Of a stretch of DNA of 64,000 nucleotides, positions 50,854-62,556 are shown one piece after another. Origin of the DNA: Amoebidium appalachense (lineage: Eukaryota; Ichthyosporea). Position 1 is the stretch's first letter. Every line of letters starts with the position of its first letter. The stretch lies in assembly GCA_963693365.1 (NCBI GenBank), contig CAVNZM010000013.1, positions 2,790,001 through 2,854,000 of the forward strand. Direction: 5' to 3'. A model generated the notes under the pieces. The model saw nothing but the letters and a program-made list of their open reading frames with translations. It searched no databases and was not told the origin of the DNA. Made by a program: the position numbers and the translations under genes.

Positions 50854-53162
50854 AGGAATATCCCGATGCTCTCTTGTTACCAAACACCACTCCCGCTAGA
50901 CTAGGTGAACCCCTGTCTCAAAAGGAAAGCTTGCGCCGGCTTGCTAGTATGAATCGATTTGGCCCCCCTGCTCGTATTATTGGTGATACCACTGGAGACC
51001 CCCTCATAGACTCTGATAAGTATTTCTCGGAACTGTTTAAAGATAGGACCCCCGCTCAGAAACCTATTGTGTGGCCTGTAGACCCATCTATCCCCATAGA
51101 ATCGATCCTCCCCTTTTTCAGTCCCGATGCCATATGGTCTGTGATATCTAGTTATAGCTCTAGTAAGTCTTGTGGACCTGATGGACTCCCTGCTGGGTTT
51201 CTTAAAATCCTTGTTCCCTCCTACCCACAAAAGGAAAGTGATCGTGCTATTAAACCTGATCTTACTATCATGTTAAGCTCTCTCTTTTCTTGGTGTGTTA
51301 AATGTGGACATGTCCCGTCATCTTGGTTAGATACCTTAGTGATCCCCATAGTTAAGAAGGACTCTGAGGGCCCCATATCATCCTTTCGCCCCATTACACT
51401 AACCCAGGTTGTTCGTAGATTCTTTGAAGCTTGCTTACTTAGGTTATTTGCACATCACCCTAGGTTTCAATCTATTCTTCACATACACCCATGCCAATCC
51501 GCTTTTCGTAAAAACAATTCATGTTATGTTCAAATAATGGCACTGCACGATTCTATGCAAGTTGGTGCACAATATGTTGGCTTTATTGATTGGAAAACTG
51601 CTTACGATTCTGTCTCCCCTGGTCTCCTATGGGAAAAGCTTGCTGCACGGGGTGTACCACACTGCATTGGTGTTCTGTTAGAAGCACTCTTGTCTCAAAC
51701 CTATGGTAGAGCTGTGGTTAATGGGCATCTTTCATATGGTTTTGCTCGTACTAGAGGTCTCTTGCAGGGTTCATTGCTTAGCCCCTTTTTGTTTAACCTA
51801 TTTATAGATGATTTGGCTGTCAAGATTTACGCCGAAAACGATGACCCTATTAATAACTTTCCGCCTGCACTTCTCTATGCTGATGATCTGTCCCTCCTTG
51901 CCCGTACCCCTAGACGCCTGCAAAGATTGTTCGATGTAGTGTCAGAGTGGTGCAAGGCAAACCTTATGATCCTTAACATAGACAAATGTGGTGTTCTTGT
52001 ACCTGATATAGCTAACAATTTACACACATTTACATTATCATCTAAACCTGTACCTATAGTTCCAGAATACAAATATCTTGGTGTTCCGGTTGATTCTGTT
52101 GGTGTTATGTTTCCCCATATGGTCGAAAAGAGGGTAGAGTTGGCTCGTAAGCGGTTAGCTTTCTTCTCGGCTAATATTTTTAAAGACACACCCCTCCATC
52201 CTTCTATTAGACTTACATTTATTCGCACTTTTGTCTTCCCGGCATGTGAATATGGTTTACCCCTTCTCGCCGCTTGGATCAAGAAAGAGAGAACTAGAGC
52301 GCTTAAACCCTTGGCAAATTTCCTTGAAGCAGAAGTTGCCTCCTTTCTATCTAACAACTGTTGTAAACCTGGGCCTGTAACGCTCTCGATATATGGTCTG
52401 GTCCCAATAGCTGCTAGAGTATCCTATCTCGCGCTGAAATTCAATAAGCACATAAGCCGCTTAAAGAAGTATTTGCCCTCCCACCCTCTCTTCTCTATCC
52501 GACCTGTCCCCTCCCTCACCTCTCCCCCTCTTTCCCTCCCCTCTCTCTCCCCTTCTCCCCTGGGCACAAATACAAATAAACCCCGCAATAGTGTGTGTGT
52601 GACTTTGGACTGCCACTTACTTATTAAACATGTACACAATCACAAGATAATCACGCAATATAACAAATGGAAAAAGATACCACACGACACTAGACCCGAT
52701 GAAAGCATACACCTTGAAAAACTAAGCCTTATGTCTCGTTTTATATATACTGACCGCCTCAACCATATTGCCAAATATGGCACTCGCAAGTGTATAACAC
52801 CTAAATACATATTACCTTCCTGTAGAACTGGTCTTTCTCTAGCTGATGGTATTATTGATCAATTACCACGCTTTTACTGTACACGTGCTATACAGTGGAG
52901 ATCTAATAAGTATAAGGTGGCATCATTTGCATGCCCAAACAACACACACACACACCAGTTTAACCGGTCATGTATCGCCAAATGTAGTTTGATAGACCAC
53001 ATAATACCGCAACACACACACGTCACATTCACAACAGACACCCAGAAAGATAGCCTACCTGTAAATTACAACATCCTTGATTTTATACTAAACACGCGTA
53101 ACTACGACCTGTTTATTAGATGTATTGATTGGCTTGAGAAACACATCACTACAAAATTATAG
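50854..53162 (+). CDS. LINE ORF2 reverse transcriptase, copy 2, uninterrupted from truncation
   Basis: The open frame (extending upstream into flank to 50736) contains the RT domain (GFIDWKTAYDSV, GLLQGSLLSPFLFN, LLYADDLSLLA) and the complete C-terminal domain (LEKLSLMSRFIYTDRLNH ... RTGLSLADGIIDQ). It lacks the endonuclease because of 5' truncation. At the two sites where copy 1 is broken (C-run; CGAAAAGAGG) this copy is in frame, so it represents the ancestral coding sequence better. It cannot retrotranspose alone. Confidence 0.88.
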
Positions 53163-53182
53163 CGCACGCGCACACACACACA

Positions 53183-53237
<55 letters not shown>

Positions 53238-53269
53238 CCAGCTGATACCGAGTGTCCCGAGGGGAGCCC

Positions 53270-53325
<56 letters not shown>

Positions 53326-53522
53326 GGGGAACCCCAACTAATTGATTTCTCCTTGTAGTCTTTATGGTGTCTCGCAGAGAAAGTAAACCCTGATATATAG
53401 TCACCACCCGACATCTATGTACGTGATCATGATATACCGCTGAGGGGATATTCCGAGCAAACCCCCCCCCCCCATACCTGAGACTGGTTCTCTTTGCCTC
53501 GAGTAAACAGCGTAAACCCCCC
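50854..53522 (+). mobile_element. LINE copy 2, 5'-truncated
   Basis: Begins within ORF2, corresponding to about 47567 of copy 1, and ends GCGTAAACCCCC. Internal A-run 53274-53324. Nearly identical to copy 1 apart from homopolymer lengths. No clear target duplication. Confidence 0.9.
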
Positions 53523-53622
53523 ATATGTATTTGGGGTTAGTTTTGGAGGTGTTGAGGGGTTTCCGATGTCGTCGGGTAGTTTACGACAGCTTTTGGATGC
53601 CGCAACAAGATTGCTGATGCTG
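53523..53622. repeat. Conserved terminus, left (facing captured RNase H fragment)
   Basis: Read outward from the RNase H fragment: ATCAGCAATCTTG...GGCATCCAAAAGCTGTC. Inverted relative to the terminus at 53892-53922 and similar to the one ending at 7311. Confidence 0.6.
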
Positions 53623-53893
53623 CTGCCGCCCGGGCCGACATAGCCGAATGGCACCAGTTCCTCACATCATGGAATGGGGTGCACCTCATCACACCCCCCA
53701 CATACACCACCCTGGCCACCGATGCTGCCGGATCAGTGGGTCTAGGGGGCCACTGGCTCGACCAATGGTTTTTCATGCCCTGGTCCCCCTCCACCCAAGC
53801 CCTCTATGCTCATGAGGGTAAACTCGGTTCTTCCGTCATCGAACTCCTGGCCATCGCAGCCGCCGTGGCCCTCTGGGCCCCCTACTGGTCCAC
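53623..53893 (+). pseudogene. Captured Ngaro RNase H fragment
   Basis: Encodes ARADIAEWHQFLTSWNG, then TLATDAAGSVGLGGHWLDQW (RNase H Asp) and SVIELLAIAAAVALWAP (Glu), ending at YWSTI. This corresponds to 60695-60987 of DIRS-D on the opposite strand. The frame is open across the fragment. Both edges fall at the conserved ATCAGCAA terminus in inverted orientation. There is no start or stop from the original gene. Confidence 0.88.
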
Positions 53894-55285
53894 CATCAGC
53901 AAAGATCACCCCCCATCCGAAACCTGTCCTGTACGACTTTAGGACGTCCTATCGTCGTTAATATATCTAAAAGATAGCTTAGGACGGGTTTAGGATAACC
54001 CGGAATTTCAGGATGGCAAGGCGTCTGAAACACATCCCATATATATTAAATACGTCTGGCATGGATTCAAGACAGTGGACATCTTAAAGACGTAGTAAAG
54101 TCGTCTGACAAGATGTCATACAAACACCTGGAAGTGCACTTATACCCATCAGCACAAGTCCGGATGTCCTTAACCCCCCTTTAAATTGTCCGATGGGTTG
54201 CGGATGCATACGGGATATATTAAAGACGTCTTTCGAATTTTGTGGTCTTTTACGTCTTAAAGATATCCTGGACGGATTGAGGACATATTGTTATCATCCC
54301 GGAACATGGGGTAGTTAACAGATGTCCTAAAGACGTCTGCACTCATTCTACAGGATGTCTATGAGAGATACCGATACATATTATATAGATGTGTGTAAGA
54401 TGCATTATACACGCAAGTAAGTTGACACAAGGCGCTCGTGGGATGGGCGTAGAGATATGTTAAAGATGTACTGCAGAGATCTTAGTACAATCTTTATCCT
54501 CTCTTAATCCCGTATGGCCATGCAACATTTGCGAAACGAACTGATTGCGTTAGGATGTCGTCAGGATATATCACAGCTAGGCAGTGGATCATCTAAGGAG
54601 ATCTTTGGAGAGTTCTTTGTAGCGCTTTTGGCCATCCCAATTATATCTTCAAGACAGGCCATGTCTGTGCATGTGATATGCTAACGCAATCTTAGGCATG
54701 TATTGGTGATACCTTTCTGCGATCTTCACGCCCTATTTGGGGTAGCTTAAAGATGTTCAGAGTTGCAATTAGCTATTGTGTGAGGATTACTTTAGGACCT
54801 CCTTAAGACGTCTGCACTCATTCAACAGGATGTCTATGAGAGATACCGATACATATTATATAGATGTGTGTAAGATGCATTATACACGCAAGTAAGTTGA
54901 CACAAGGCGCTCGTGGGATGGGCGTAGAGATATGTTAAAGATGTACTGCAGAAATCATAGTACAATCTTTATCCTCTCTTAATCCCGTATGGCCATGCAA
55001 CATTTGCGAAACGAACTGATTGCGTTAGAATGTCGTCAGGATATATCACAGCTAGGCAGTGGATCATCTAAGGAGATCTTTGGCGAGTTCTTTTGTAGCG
55101 CTATTGGCCATCCAAATTATATCTTCAAGACAGGCCATGTATGTGCATGTGATATGCTAACGCAATCTTAGGCAAGTATTGGTGATACCTTTCTGCGATC
55201 TTCACGCCCTATTTGGGGTAGCTTAAAGATGTCCAGAGTTGCAATTAGGTATTGTGTTAGGATTACTTTAGGACCTCTTTAAGGC
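53892..55285. repeat. Arm-type DNA (right arm), GACGTC/AGGATGTC-rich
   Basis: Begins with ATCAGCAAAGATCACC then CCATCCGAAACCTGTCC. The body uses variants of TTAAAGACGTC and AGGACGTCC, as the arm at 5041-7311 uses GATATC. Contains a 475-bp tandem duplication. No gene recognised. Confidence 0.55.
54330..55284 (+). repeat. 475-bp tandem duplication
   Basis: Unit 1 54330-54804, unit 2 54805-55279, joined at TTAGGACCTCCTTAAGACG. The units differ at scattered bases (for example CAGAGATCTTAG versus CAGAAATCATAG). A 60-codon frame in unit 2 (from 54989) is interrupted in unit 1. Confidence 0.92.
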
Positions 55286-55434
55286 TTCAATGGGATCGAT
55301 TTAGATGATCTTTAAGTGTTCCCTGGGATAGAAAAGCAAAGCACGTATCGCTATCCTCAGCCACGGCGTCTTCACCACCCGGTCAATGCCGATTACCCAG
55401 GACCACGATCCATGATGCGCGGGTTAGCTCAATA

Positions 55435-55520
55435 TATACGGCCGGAAAAGGGATTTCGCATTTGATTGTGGGATAGATCACTCCAACGTTTTTGATTGGT
55501 TGTTTTTTAGGATCGAATTT
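55435..55520 (+). promoter_or_regulatory. Promoter-like CCAAT module (pairs with 5578-5690)
   Basis: Shares ATTGTGGGA and TTTTTGATTGGTTGTTTT with the complement of 5578-5650, at the outer end of the arm. Function inferred only from similarity. Confidence 0.35.
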
Positions 55521-56082
55521 CACACTGCATTCACAATGAAGGCGTCACAAGGTACGCTTTTATTGAAACATGAAACATGAAGGCGTCGCGCAGGTGCGCG
55601 CGAGGCGTTGATAGCCAATGGAAACAAAGATTTACTGGAGGGGTGCAAAACAGAATCCGAAGCACTGTTATCATTACAATCATGATCCGTCTAATGTAAG
55701 TAAAACTGGGGCATTCAACTGCCAAATACAGAAGTTTTAGTTATAATAATATTTAAGGTACCTATAAATTAGGCGAGATACCTTGGCAAACGGTGCAATG
55801 CCTGCGCGGAGCAAGTGGCCGGTGCGTGGAATTTACCCTAAATAAACACATTAAAAAATAAAAAAAATAAAAAAATGCACAAAAAACGCAAAAAAACGCA
55901 AAGATATATATCGCATACCTTAGGAAGCTCCTAAGAATATCATCACGCTATACTAGAGCTATACTTACTATTCTGTCAGTACGTCCTGAATAAATACGCC
56001 AACCATACCTGAAACTGCAGTGCGGATCGCCGACCATAAAACTCCTTACACCCCACCACCCTAAGATACACTCCCTCCTCAC
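55521..56082. other. AT-rich DNA, nothing recognised
   Basis: Contains a short GAAACATGAA direct repeat (55564-55580) and A-rich blocks (55849-55900). No coding signal. Confidence 0.4.
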
Positions 56083-56323
56083 CTTCTTGCAGTCGAATAT
56101 AGCAGCTGTTGTATGGGAATATTTTTCTTTTCACTGGAAGAGGCAGATCCCCCCGTGGAGTCCCCCGTGCTTCAGCAGGCGTTAAGCCCGCTAGGAACAA
56201 CTGCAGCTGTAGCGGCAGGAACTTTAGGCAATTGCCACGTCCTTCAAGCCTGGGGCTGGGGTCGAAGTTCCCTTCTGATGCAAAATAGGCATCCAGCTTT
56301 GCAAGGTGCAGGCCTTTCTTATC
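56083..56323 (-). CDS. Exon of an unidentified gene
   Basis: Acceptor AACACAGGCTTGCAG and donor CAAGAAG/GTGAGG enclose 241 bases in an open frame: DKKGLHLAKLDAYFASEGNF, LPLQLQLFLAGLTPAEARG and VKRKIFPYNSCYIRLQE. Composition is protein-like and the splice sites are good. No family recognised. It is on the same strand as the methyltransferase-like gene but 25 kb away; no link can be shown. Confidence 0.45.
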
Positions 56324-56399
56324 CTGCAAGCCTGTGTTTGGGACAAAAGGATTCGAGTGGATCAGAGTAATCTTCCGCAGCGCAGCGGCGGGCCCGCCG

Positions 56400-57228
56400 G
56401 GGAGAGGGGGGGAGGGGGGGGGGGGGGGGGGACGTTGCCATTGCCTTGGAAATAACCATCCAATGTGTAACCCCCCCCCCCCCCCACAAAAAAAAGCACA
56501 CTATACAATGACCCCCCCCCCCCCCCATGGACCCCACCTATGGGGCCAGCAAATTTCAGTGGGGGTGTGTGAGCCATCACGTTTGATGCCTCCCCCCCCC
56601 CCCCCCCTTCCCCCCCCCTCCCCCCCCCCCCCCCCTCTCCCCCCCGTCCATTCGGAGGGTTTTGGCAGATATTGAGATTTTAGATTTTTCGTCTTGAAAT
56701 TCCCCGATCACGTTCCCCTCTCCGTCGGGAAAAACTCCTACGGACTCCCCCGTGTGTACTTTGCATTAACATACCTTCCCATTGGGAAAACAAAAAAAAA
56801 ACTGCATCGAAATTCGTCCATTCTGAGGGTTTTTGCACGTTTTTTCCCTCCACAACACATGCACACTATAGAATGACCCCCCCCCCCCCTCTTGGACCCC
56901 CCCTGATGGGCCGGCAAATGCCCGTGGGGATGTGTGGGTGAACGTGGGCACTCCCCCCCCACCCCCATCTACGTTTGGTGGTGAGAAAGTCAGCTACTTG
57001 CTAAAGGAAAGGGTGTTTGGGTTTTTTGAATACGAAGGCTGGTATGTTGCATGCGGGACTGGAGAAAACACTGAAATTCCCCGATCACGTCCCCCCCCCT
57101 CCGTCGGGAAAAAAATTCTACGGACTCCCCCGTGTGTACTTTGCATTAACATGCCCACATGCACACACACGGTGCACCCCCCCCCCTCCCCTTCCCTCTC
57201 AACTGAGCACATACACACACACATACAT

Positions 57229-57270
<42 letters not shown>

Positions 57271-57436
57271 ACACACACACATGCACACATGCACACATGC
57301 ACGGACACGAATCCCCCCTTCCCCTTCCCTCTCCACCGAGCACATGCACACATGCACAGACATGCACACACACACACACACAACACACACGATGCACACA
57401 GACATGCACACAAACACACAACACACACACACACAT

Positions 57437-57475
<39 letters not shown>

Positions 57476-57655
57476 CACACACACGGTGCATTTCCCCCCT
57501 CCCCTTCCCTCTCCACAGAGCACACACACACACGTGCACACATGCACACACACGGTGCATCCCCCCTCCCCCCCCCTTCCCTTTCAACTGAGCACATACA
57601 CACACACAGACATGCACACACACACAACATACACAGACATCCACACATCAGACAC
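56400..57655. repeat. Compound minisatellite with G/C-runs and CA repeats
   Basis: An ~370-bp unit is repeated at about 56490-56785 and 56855-57160 (ACACTATAxAATGACCCC; ATTCCCCGATCACGT; TACGGACTCCCCCGTGTGTA). Then four ~100-150-bp units built from CCCTTCCCTCTC, GAGCACA and (CA)n ending CACGGTGCAT (57180, 57318, 57493, 57563). Confidence 0.85.
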
Positions 57656-58166
57656 AGAACAGCTTCTAGCACAAGACATTTACCACAAAGTTTATGGCGG
57701 GGATGGTGAATATGCCCCTGGAGTACGAGGGTCACACGAAAAAAACACAACGTTGTAGCTCGTATAGAACCCCCCTTGTAGCATAGTATATGTACATATG
57801 TTACCTAGACATTATTGGTTTTTCAATAACTACCCACAGAACAGCCTCTAGCACGAGAGATTTACCACAAACTTTATGGGGGGGATGGTGAATGTGCCCC
57901 TGGAGTACGAGGGTCACACGAAAAAAATACAACGTTGTAGCTCGTATAGAACCCCCCTTGCAATTGTAGCATAGTATATGTACAGGTGTTACCTAGACAT
58001 TATTGGTTTTTTCAATAACTACCCACAGAACAGCTTCTAGCACGAGACCTTTACCACAAAGTTTATGGGGGGGATGGTGAATGTGCCCCTGGAGTACGAG
58101 GGTCACACGAAAAAAACACAACGTTGTAGCTCGTATAGAACCCCCCTTGTAGCATAGTATATGTAC
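57656..58166 (-). repeat. 184-bp satellite, ~2.7 units, reversed
   Basis: Same unit as 2211-4290, reversed. The last unit is cut at ATAGTATATGTAC where the B3 repeat of DIRS-D begins, so the retrotransposon inserted into, or recombined with, satellite DNA. Confidence 0.92.
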
Positions 58167-59312
58167 GGGGACATCCCCTTGGACGAAAGTGAACCTGCAA
58201 TGGTTGTAAACCACGGCAAGCCCCCAGTCATCAATTTATTGATCCGTGAGGTCCATGTGCCCAAAAAACGGGGGAAGGCTTCGCCCCGTGAAAAAACAGC
58301 ACGTATGTGTGGATCAATGGGGGTTGTGTGTGGGTGTAGGTGGGTGGGTGAAAAGGAATATATAGCTGTAAGGCTGTGGATGCTAAACACAGAAGATGTG
58401 TTTGTAGCTTGCTGATCTGCTAAAAACTGTCGTGCTTATATACCTAAGCCTACCGATCTGAACCAATCAAAAATCGATCTAGTGATATGTGAAATCTGAT
58501 CCGAGCCAATCATAACTCGGTCTAGTGATCTGTGGTATCTGATGTTTTGACTGGCTAATAGGTGCCCGTGTGCGGGCAGCCAACCGCTAACTGCTAAAAC
58601 ACGAAATGAAGCCTACATGGTTATGTTGGTATCGAACACCCATCCTACGTGTCTATGAAAAACTACTCCGGGACGTGTGTTGCCTCTAGGGGGACATCCC
58701 CTTGGACGAAAGTGAACCTGCAATGGTTGTAAACCACGGCAAGCCCCCAGTCATCAATTTATTGATCCGTGAGGTCCATGTGCCCAAAAAACGGGGGAAG
58801 GCTTCGCCCCGTGAAAAAACAGCACGTATGTGTGGATCAATGGGGGTTGTGTGTGGGTGTAGGTGGGTGGGTGAAAAGGAATATATAGCTGTAAGGCTGT
58901 GGATGCTAAACACAGAAGATGTGTTTGTAGCTTGCTGATCTGCTAAAAACTGTCGTGCTTATATACCTAAGCCTACCGATCTGAACCAATCAAAAATCGA
59001 TCTAGTGATATGTGAAATCTGATCCGAGCCAATCATAACTCGGTCTAGTGATCTGTGGTATCTGATGTTTTGACTGGCTAATAGGTGCCCGTGTGCGGGC
59101 AGCCAACCGCTAACTGCTAAAACACGAAATGAAGCCTACATGGTTATGTTGGTATTGAACACCCATCCTACGTGTTTACCCAGAAAAATATTTATGTCAA
59201 TAATTTCCACAAATAAAACCTCTATGAAAAACTACTCCGGGACGTGTGTTGCCTCTAGGGGGACATCCCCTTGGACGAAAGTGAACCTGCAATGGTTGTA
59301 AACCACGGCACG
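58167..59312 (-). repeat. 3' split repeats B1-A2-B2 plus extra A3-B3
   Basis: B units share GTGGTTTACAACCATTGCAG and GATGTCCCCCTAGAGGCAAC; A units carry the promoter. A3 lacks its first ~45 bp and joins B2 at CCTACGTG/TCTATG, a tandem partial duplication of the A-B end. Confidence 0.88.
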
Positions 59313-59338
59313 AGAGCAGTATGCTTGCTCCAAAGGTT

Positions 59339-60541
59339 TCACTTAAGAATAGAGGCGAATACACGTGTGGTGGTGGCAGCAATGGAGGCCGGACGAAGTC
59401 GGGTATAGATCAGGAAGCAGTCGGAGGACCACCTGCCGAGTTGTTTGATCCGGGAGTCGTCGACCCCGGCCTCAGCCAGTGCTGTGGCCCCCCCGATGCG
59501 GAGGCTGTGTCCGGCAAACCGGGAGGGTGAGAGGCCTGCCCGGGAGAGGAGGGCACGGAAATCGGCAGAGAAAGCACTCTTGGTGTAGGGGATGCCACCG
59601 AGACTGAAGAGGGGGTCGTCGGGTTGACCGGACGTTGTATCCAGGAACTGCCGGAGGAGATGGGCTGGGGAGAAGTGGGTGAGGGGCAGGGCAGCTAGGG
59701 TGACGTTGACACCTCGGGCCTGTACATCCGTCTTAGAGGTTGGCAGGTGGAGGGTGGCATGGGACAAAGTACCGGTGGGGGTGTAGCTGAAGGTCACATC
59801 CTTCCGTTTAACGTGACGGGACGGGTCGAAAGAAGTCAGGGTCTTGGAGGTAAATTCCCCTGAACGGAGGAGACCACAGAAACCGACGATGAGGGCCGTC
59901 CATAGCCGGAGATTGGCCGAGGAGGCCTTGGTGGGGCACTGGCCATGGAGTAGGCGGAGGTGGGAGGGGAGGAGGGGTTCCCTGGTGGATGAGCGGGGTC
60001 GGATGTTGTGAGAAAGCTGCCATCGGCCCACCCCCCGTAGGAACCAGGCCAGAGACTTGTCGTGGGGGTAGGGAGCAGGGAGGCCCATGTCGAGGTGGAG
60101 CCTGGTGATGGCCGAATTGTAGCCGGTTAAGGAAGAGGCCTGTACCCCTCGTTGGGCACACCAGGCGAGAAAAAGTTGCACGGTGTGTGGGGAGGCCGGG
60201 AGGGAGGACCCGGAGGAGGATTGCAGCCGAGATGCCACACAGAAATCGATGAACACTTTTTGCACCCGGGAGTAAAAGGCCCGAGAGTCGAGGTTGAGAC
60301 TCAGGGCCTGGCATTCCTGCAGGGTAGTGGTGGCTCGAAGCAGCTCGGCCGGAGCAAAGTGGGGGGCCAATCTGCCAGTGTTGCTCCGGAACGGGAGATC
60401 TGGGGGGGGGGGGGGGGGGGGGGGGTTAGCCCAAGGGAAGGGATAGGAACTCGTGGACCCAGGAGGGGAAGGGGCAGGGCTCCGGTTGCAGGGAAGGTCG
60501 GAGTCGTCGGGCCCGGGGAAGTTGGTTACGAGAAATGGCAT
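59339..60541 (-). CDS. Tyrosine recombinase of DIRS-D (400 aa), intact
   Basis: ATG at 60541, overlapping the RT-RNase H frame by 116 bases. The N-terminal SAM-like DNA-binding half includes LFLAWCAQRGVQASSLTGYN. Catalytic residues are Arg in GLLRSGEFTS, Lys-containing HLPTSKTDVQ, H-x-x-R in FAGHSLRIGGATAL, Trp in QLGRWSSDCF and nucleophile Tyr in LIYTRLRP. Family: phage-integrase-type recombinases of DIRS/Ngaro retrotransposons, which replace a DDE integrase. The overlap suggests translational coupling or reinitiation. Confidence 0.93.
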   Translation of the reverse strand: MPFLVTNFPGPDDSDLPCNRSPAPSPPGSTSSYPFPWANPPPPPPPPDLPFRSNTGRLAPHFAPAELLRATTTLQECQALSLNLDSRAFYSRVQKVFIDFCVASRLQSSSGSSLPASPHTVQLFLAWCAQRGVQASSLTGYNSAITRLHLDMGLPAPYPHDKSLAWFLRGVGRWQLSHNIRPRSSTREPLLPSHLRLLHGQCPTKASSANLRLWTALIVGFCGLLRSGEFTSKTLTSFDPSRHVKRKDVTFSYTPTGTLSHATLHLPTSKTDVQARGVNVTLAALPLTHFSPAHLLRQFLDTTSGQPDDPLFSLGGIPYTKSAFSADFRALLSRAGLSPSRFAGHSLRIGGATALAEAGVDDSRIKQLGRWSSDCFLIYTRLRPASIAATTTRVFASILK

Positions 60542-62109
60542 CGGCCAGATGGTTGAGGGGTCCTGGTAGGTAGGATGCCTGTAACGTAAATTGGTATTGC
60601 ATTTCCATGCGGGTGATGAACCGAATAAGTTTGGCCATCACGGGGTGGGGGGAAGACCGGGAGTGCAGGTCAGACACAGCACCCGTGTTGTCGCATAAAA
60701 TACGGACATGGTGGGTGGACCAGGAGGGGGCCCAGAGGGCCACGGCGGCTGCGATGGCCAGGAGTTCGATGACGGAAGAACCGAGTTTACCCTCATGAGC
60801 ATAGAGGGCTTGGGTGGAGGGGGACCAGGGCATGAAGAACCATTGGTCGAGCCAGTGGCCACCTAGACCCACCGATCCGGCAGCATCAGTGGCCAGGGTG
60901 GTGTATGTGGGGGGTGTGATGAGGTGCACCCCATTCCATGATGTGAGGAACTGGTGCCATTCGGCTATGTCGGCCCGGGCGGCAGCAGTCAGTCGTATGT
61001 GGTGGTGGCCGGCAAGGTGTGGGTGGGTCCGGAGAAGGGCCCATAGGCGCTGGGAGAAGGCCCTCCCGGGGGGAACCAGCTGGGCACACCAGGTGAGTTT
61101 GCCGAGGAGGGACTGGAGGTCCCGAATGGTGATGGTGGGCTTTGGGTGGGAAGTGAGGTCGAGTAGGTCCGAGAGCTTGGAAGCCGGGATTCGTGCCTCC
61201 ATGGCGATGGAGTCGAATTCGATACCGATGAAGACGACACGGGTAGCCGGGCCCTGCATCTTGTCTTCGGAGATGGCAATGTGCAGCTCTCGGCAGAGTT
61301 GCAGAAAGGTGGATAGGTGACGTTGGCACTGCTGTTGTGTGGGGGCGACTATAATCCAGTCGTCTACGTAGTGGCGGATGAGGGTAATACCGTGCTGGTG
61401 TGCCAGCCACTGTAGGGTGGCCGCGATCCGTTCCCAGATGGCTGGGCTAGATTTCAGGCCGAAGGGCAGTCTGGTTTCAACGTAAAAATGCCCTTGCCAT
61501 TTGAATGCCATTAAGTGGTGGTCTTCCGGTCGGATGGGCATGTGCCGGAAGGCAGCCTGCACATCTGCCACGGCCATGTAGCAGCCGGGGCCTGCGTCGA
61601 GAATGAGTTGGGTGACATCCCGGGCGCGAATGTACTGAAGTTCGTCGGGGTAGGTGATGCTGTCATTGACACTGCTACCCCGGGGCCAGGAGAGGTGGTG
61701 GATTCGACGGTACTTGGGGGGGTTCCCTTTCTTGGTAACGGCGCCGATGGGGGAGGAACGGTGGACGGGAAATTCGTCAAAGAATTGGGCCGGGGAGAGG
61801 GGGCCGCGCAGGTGGCCGAGGGCGACTTCTTTGGCAATATCCACCGTGATAGCGGCAGCTGCCTCCGGGGTGGTGGGTAGGTTGGGGCCCACCCGAGAGG
61901 TGGAGGGGCCGCGATAGCCGATGTCGACGCCGAATTCGACATCGTGGAGGAGTTGTGCGGCGAATGGTTGGTCCGGGTAGGAGGCCAGCAGTTCCCGGAG
62001 GCGGGAGGTGTCAATGTGGTGCTGGGGCAGCGGGCGGGCCTCCGGGTCTGAGCCTCGGGGGAAGGGGGTGGTTAGCAAGGGTGGTGTACCCTTGGGGAGA
62101 TCCCGGCAG

Positions 62110-62161
<52 letters not shown>

Positions 62162-62276
62162 CAGGGCCCCGGGGGGTTAGAGTAGGGCAGCTTGGCCCAA
62201 GTGAGGGTTGGCAGGGAGGGCAGCGGGGCCCTGTGCAGGGGAATGTGCCCGAGCACGCGGGGGTGTGGGCGGACAC
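60426..62276 (-). CDS. Reverse transcriptase-RNase H of DIRS-D (~616 aa), intact core
   Basis: Leader of Cys/Pro residues and a poly-Pro tract from the G-run 62111-62158. RT: KKGNPPKYRRIHHLSWPRGS, MAVADVQAAFRHMPI (first Asp), LPFGLKSSPAIWERI, and HYVDDWIIVAP (YVDD). RNase H: TLATDAAGSVGLGGHWL (Asp), SVIELLAIAAAVALWAP (Glu), ILCDNTGAVSDL (Asp), and NHLADAISR (Asp). No ATG at the frame start (GTG at 62276), so it may be expressed by readthrough or by an upstream splice. It makes the element's cDNA and degrades the RNA strand. Confidence 0.92.
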
Positions 62277-62556
62277 AGCGGTAGAAGAAAGGGGGGGGGG
62301 AGGGAGTGCTAGGTGAGTGTAAGGGGGGGGGAGGCTCGTGGGATGGGGGGGGGGGGAGTAAAATTATGTGCAGTGGCCAGAATAAACGTCTTTGTATAGG
62401 GACATTTATTCTTGACGCGCGCGGGCGCCGTAGTTGGCCTGCGAAATTTTGTACTCAGCCCTATTGGCCCGTTCTCCCGAGCTCCGTTTCCCTGTACTCG
62501 TGTGTCCTAGCTCCGAACCCCTATGTTCTAGCTGTGTGCGTGGGTGTGCGCGTAGA

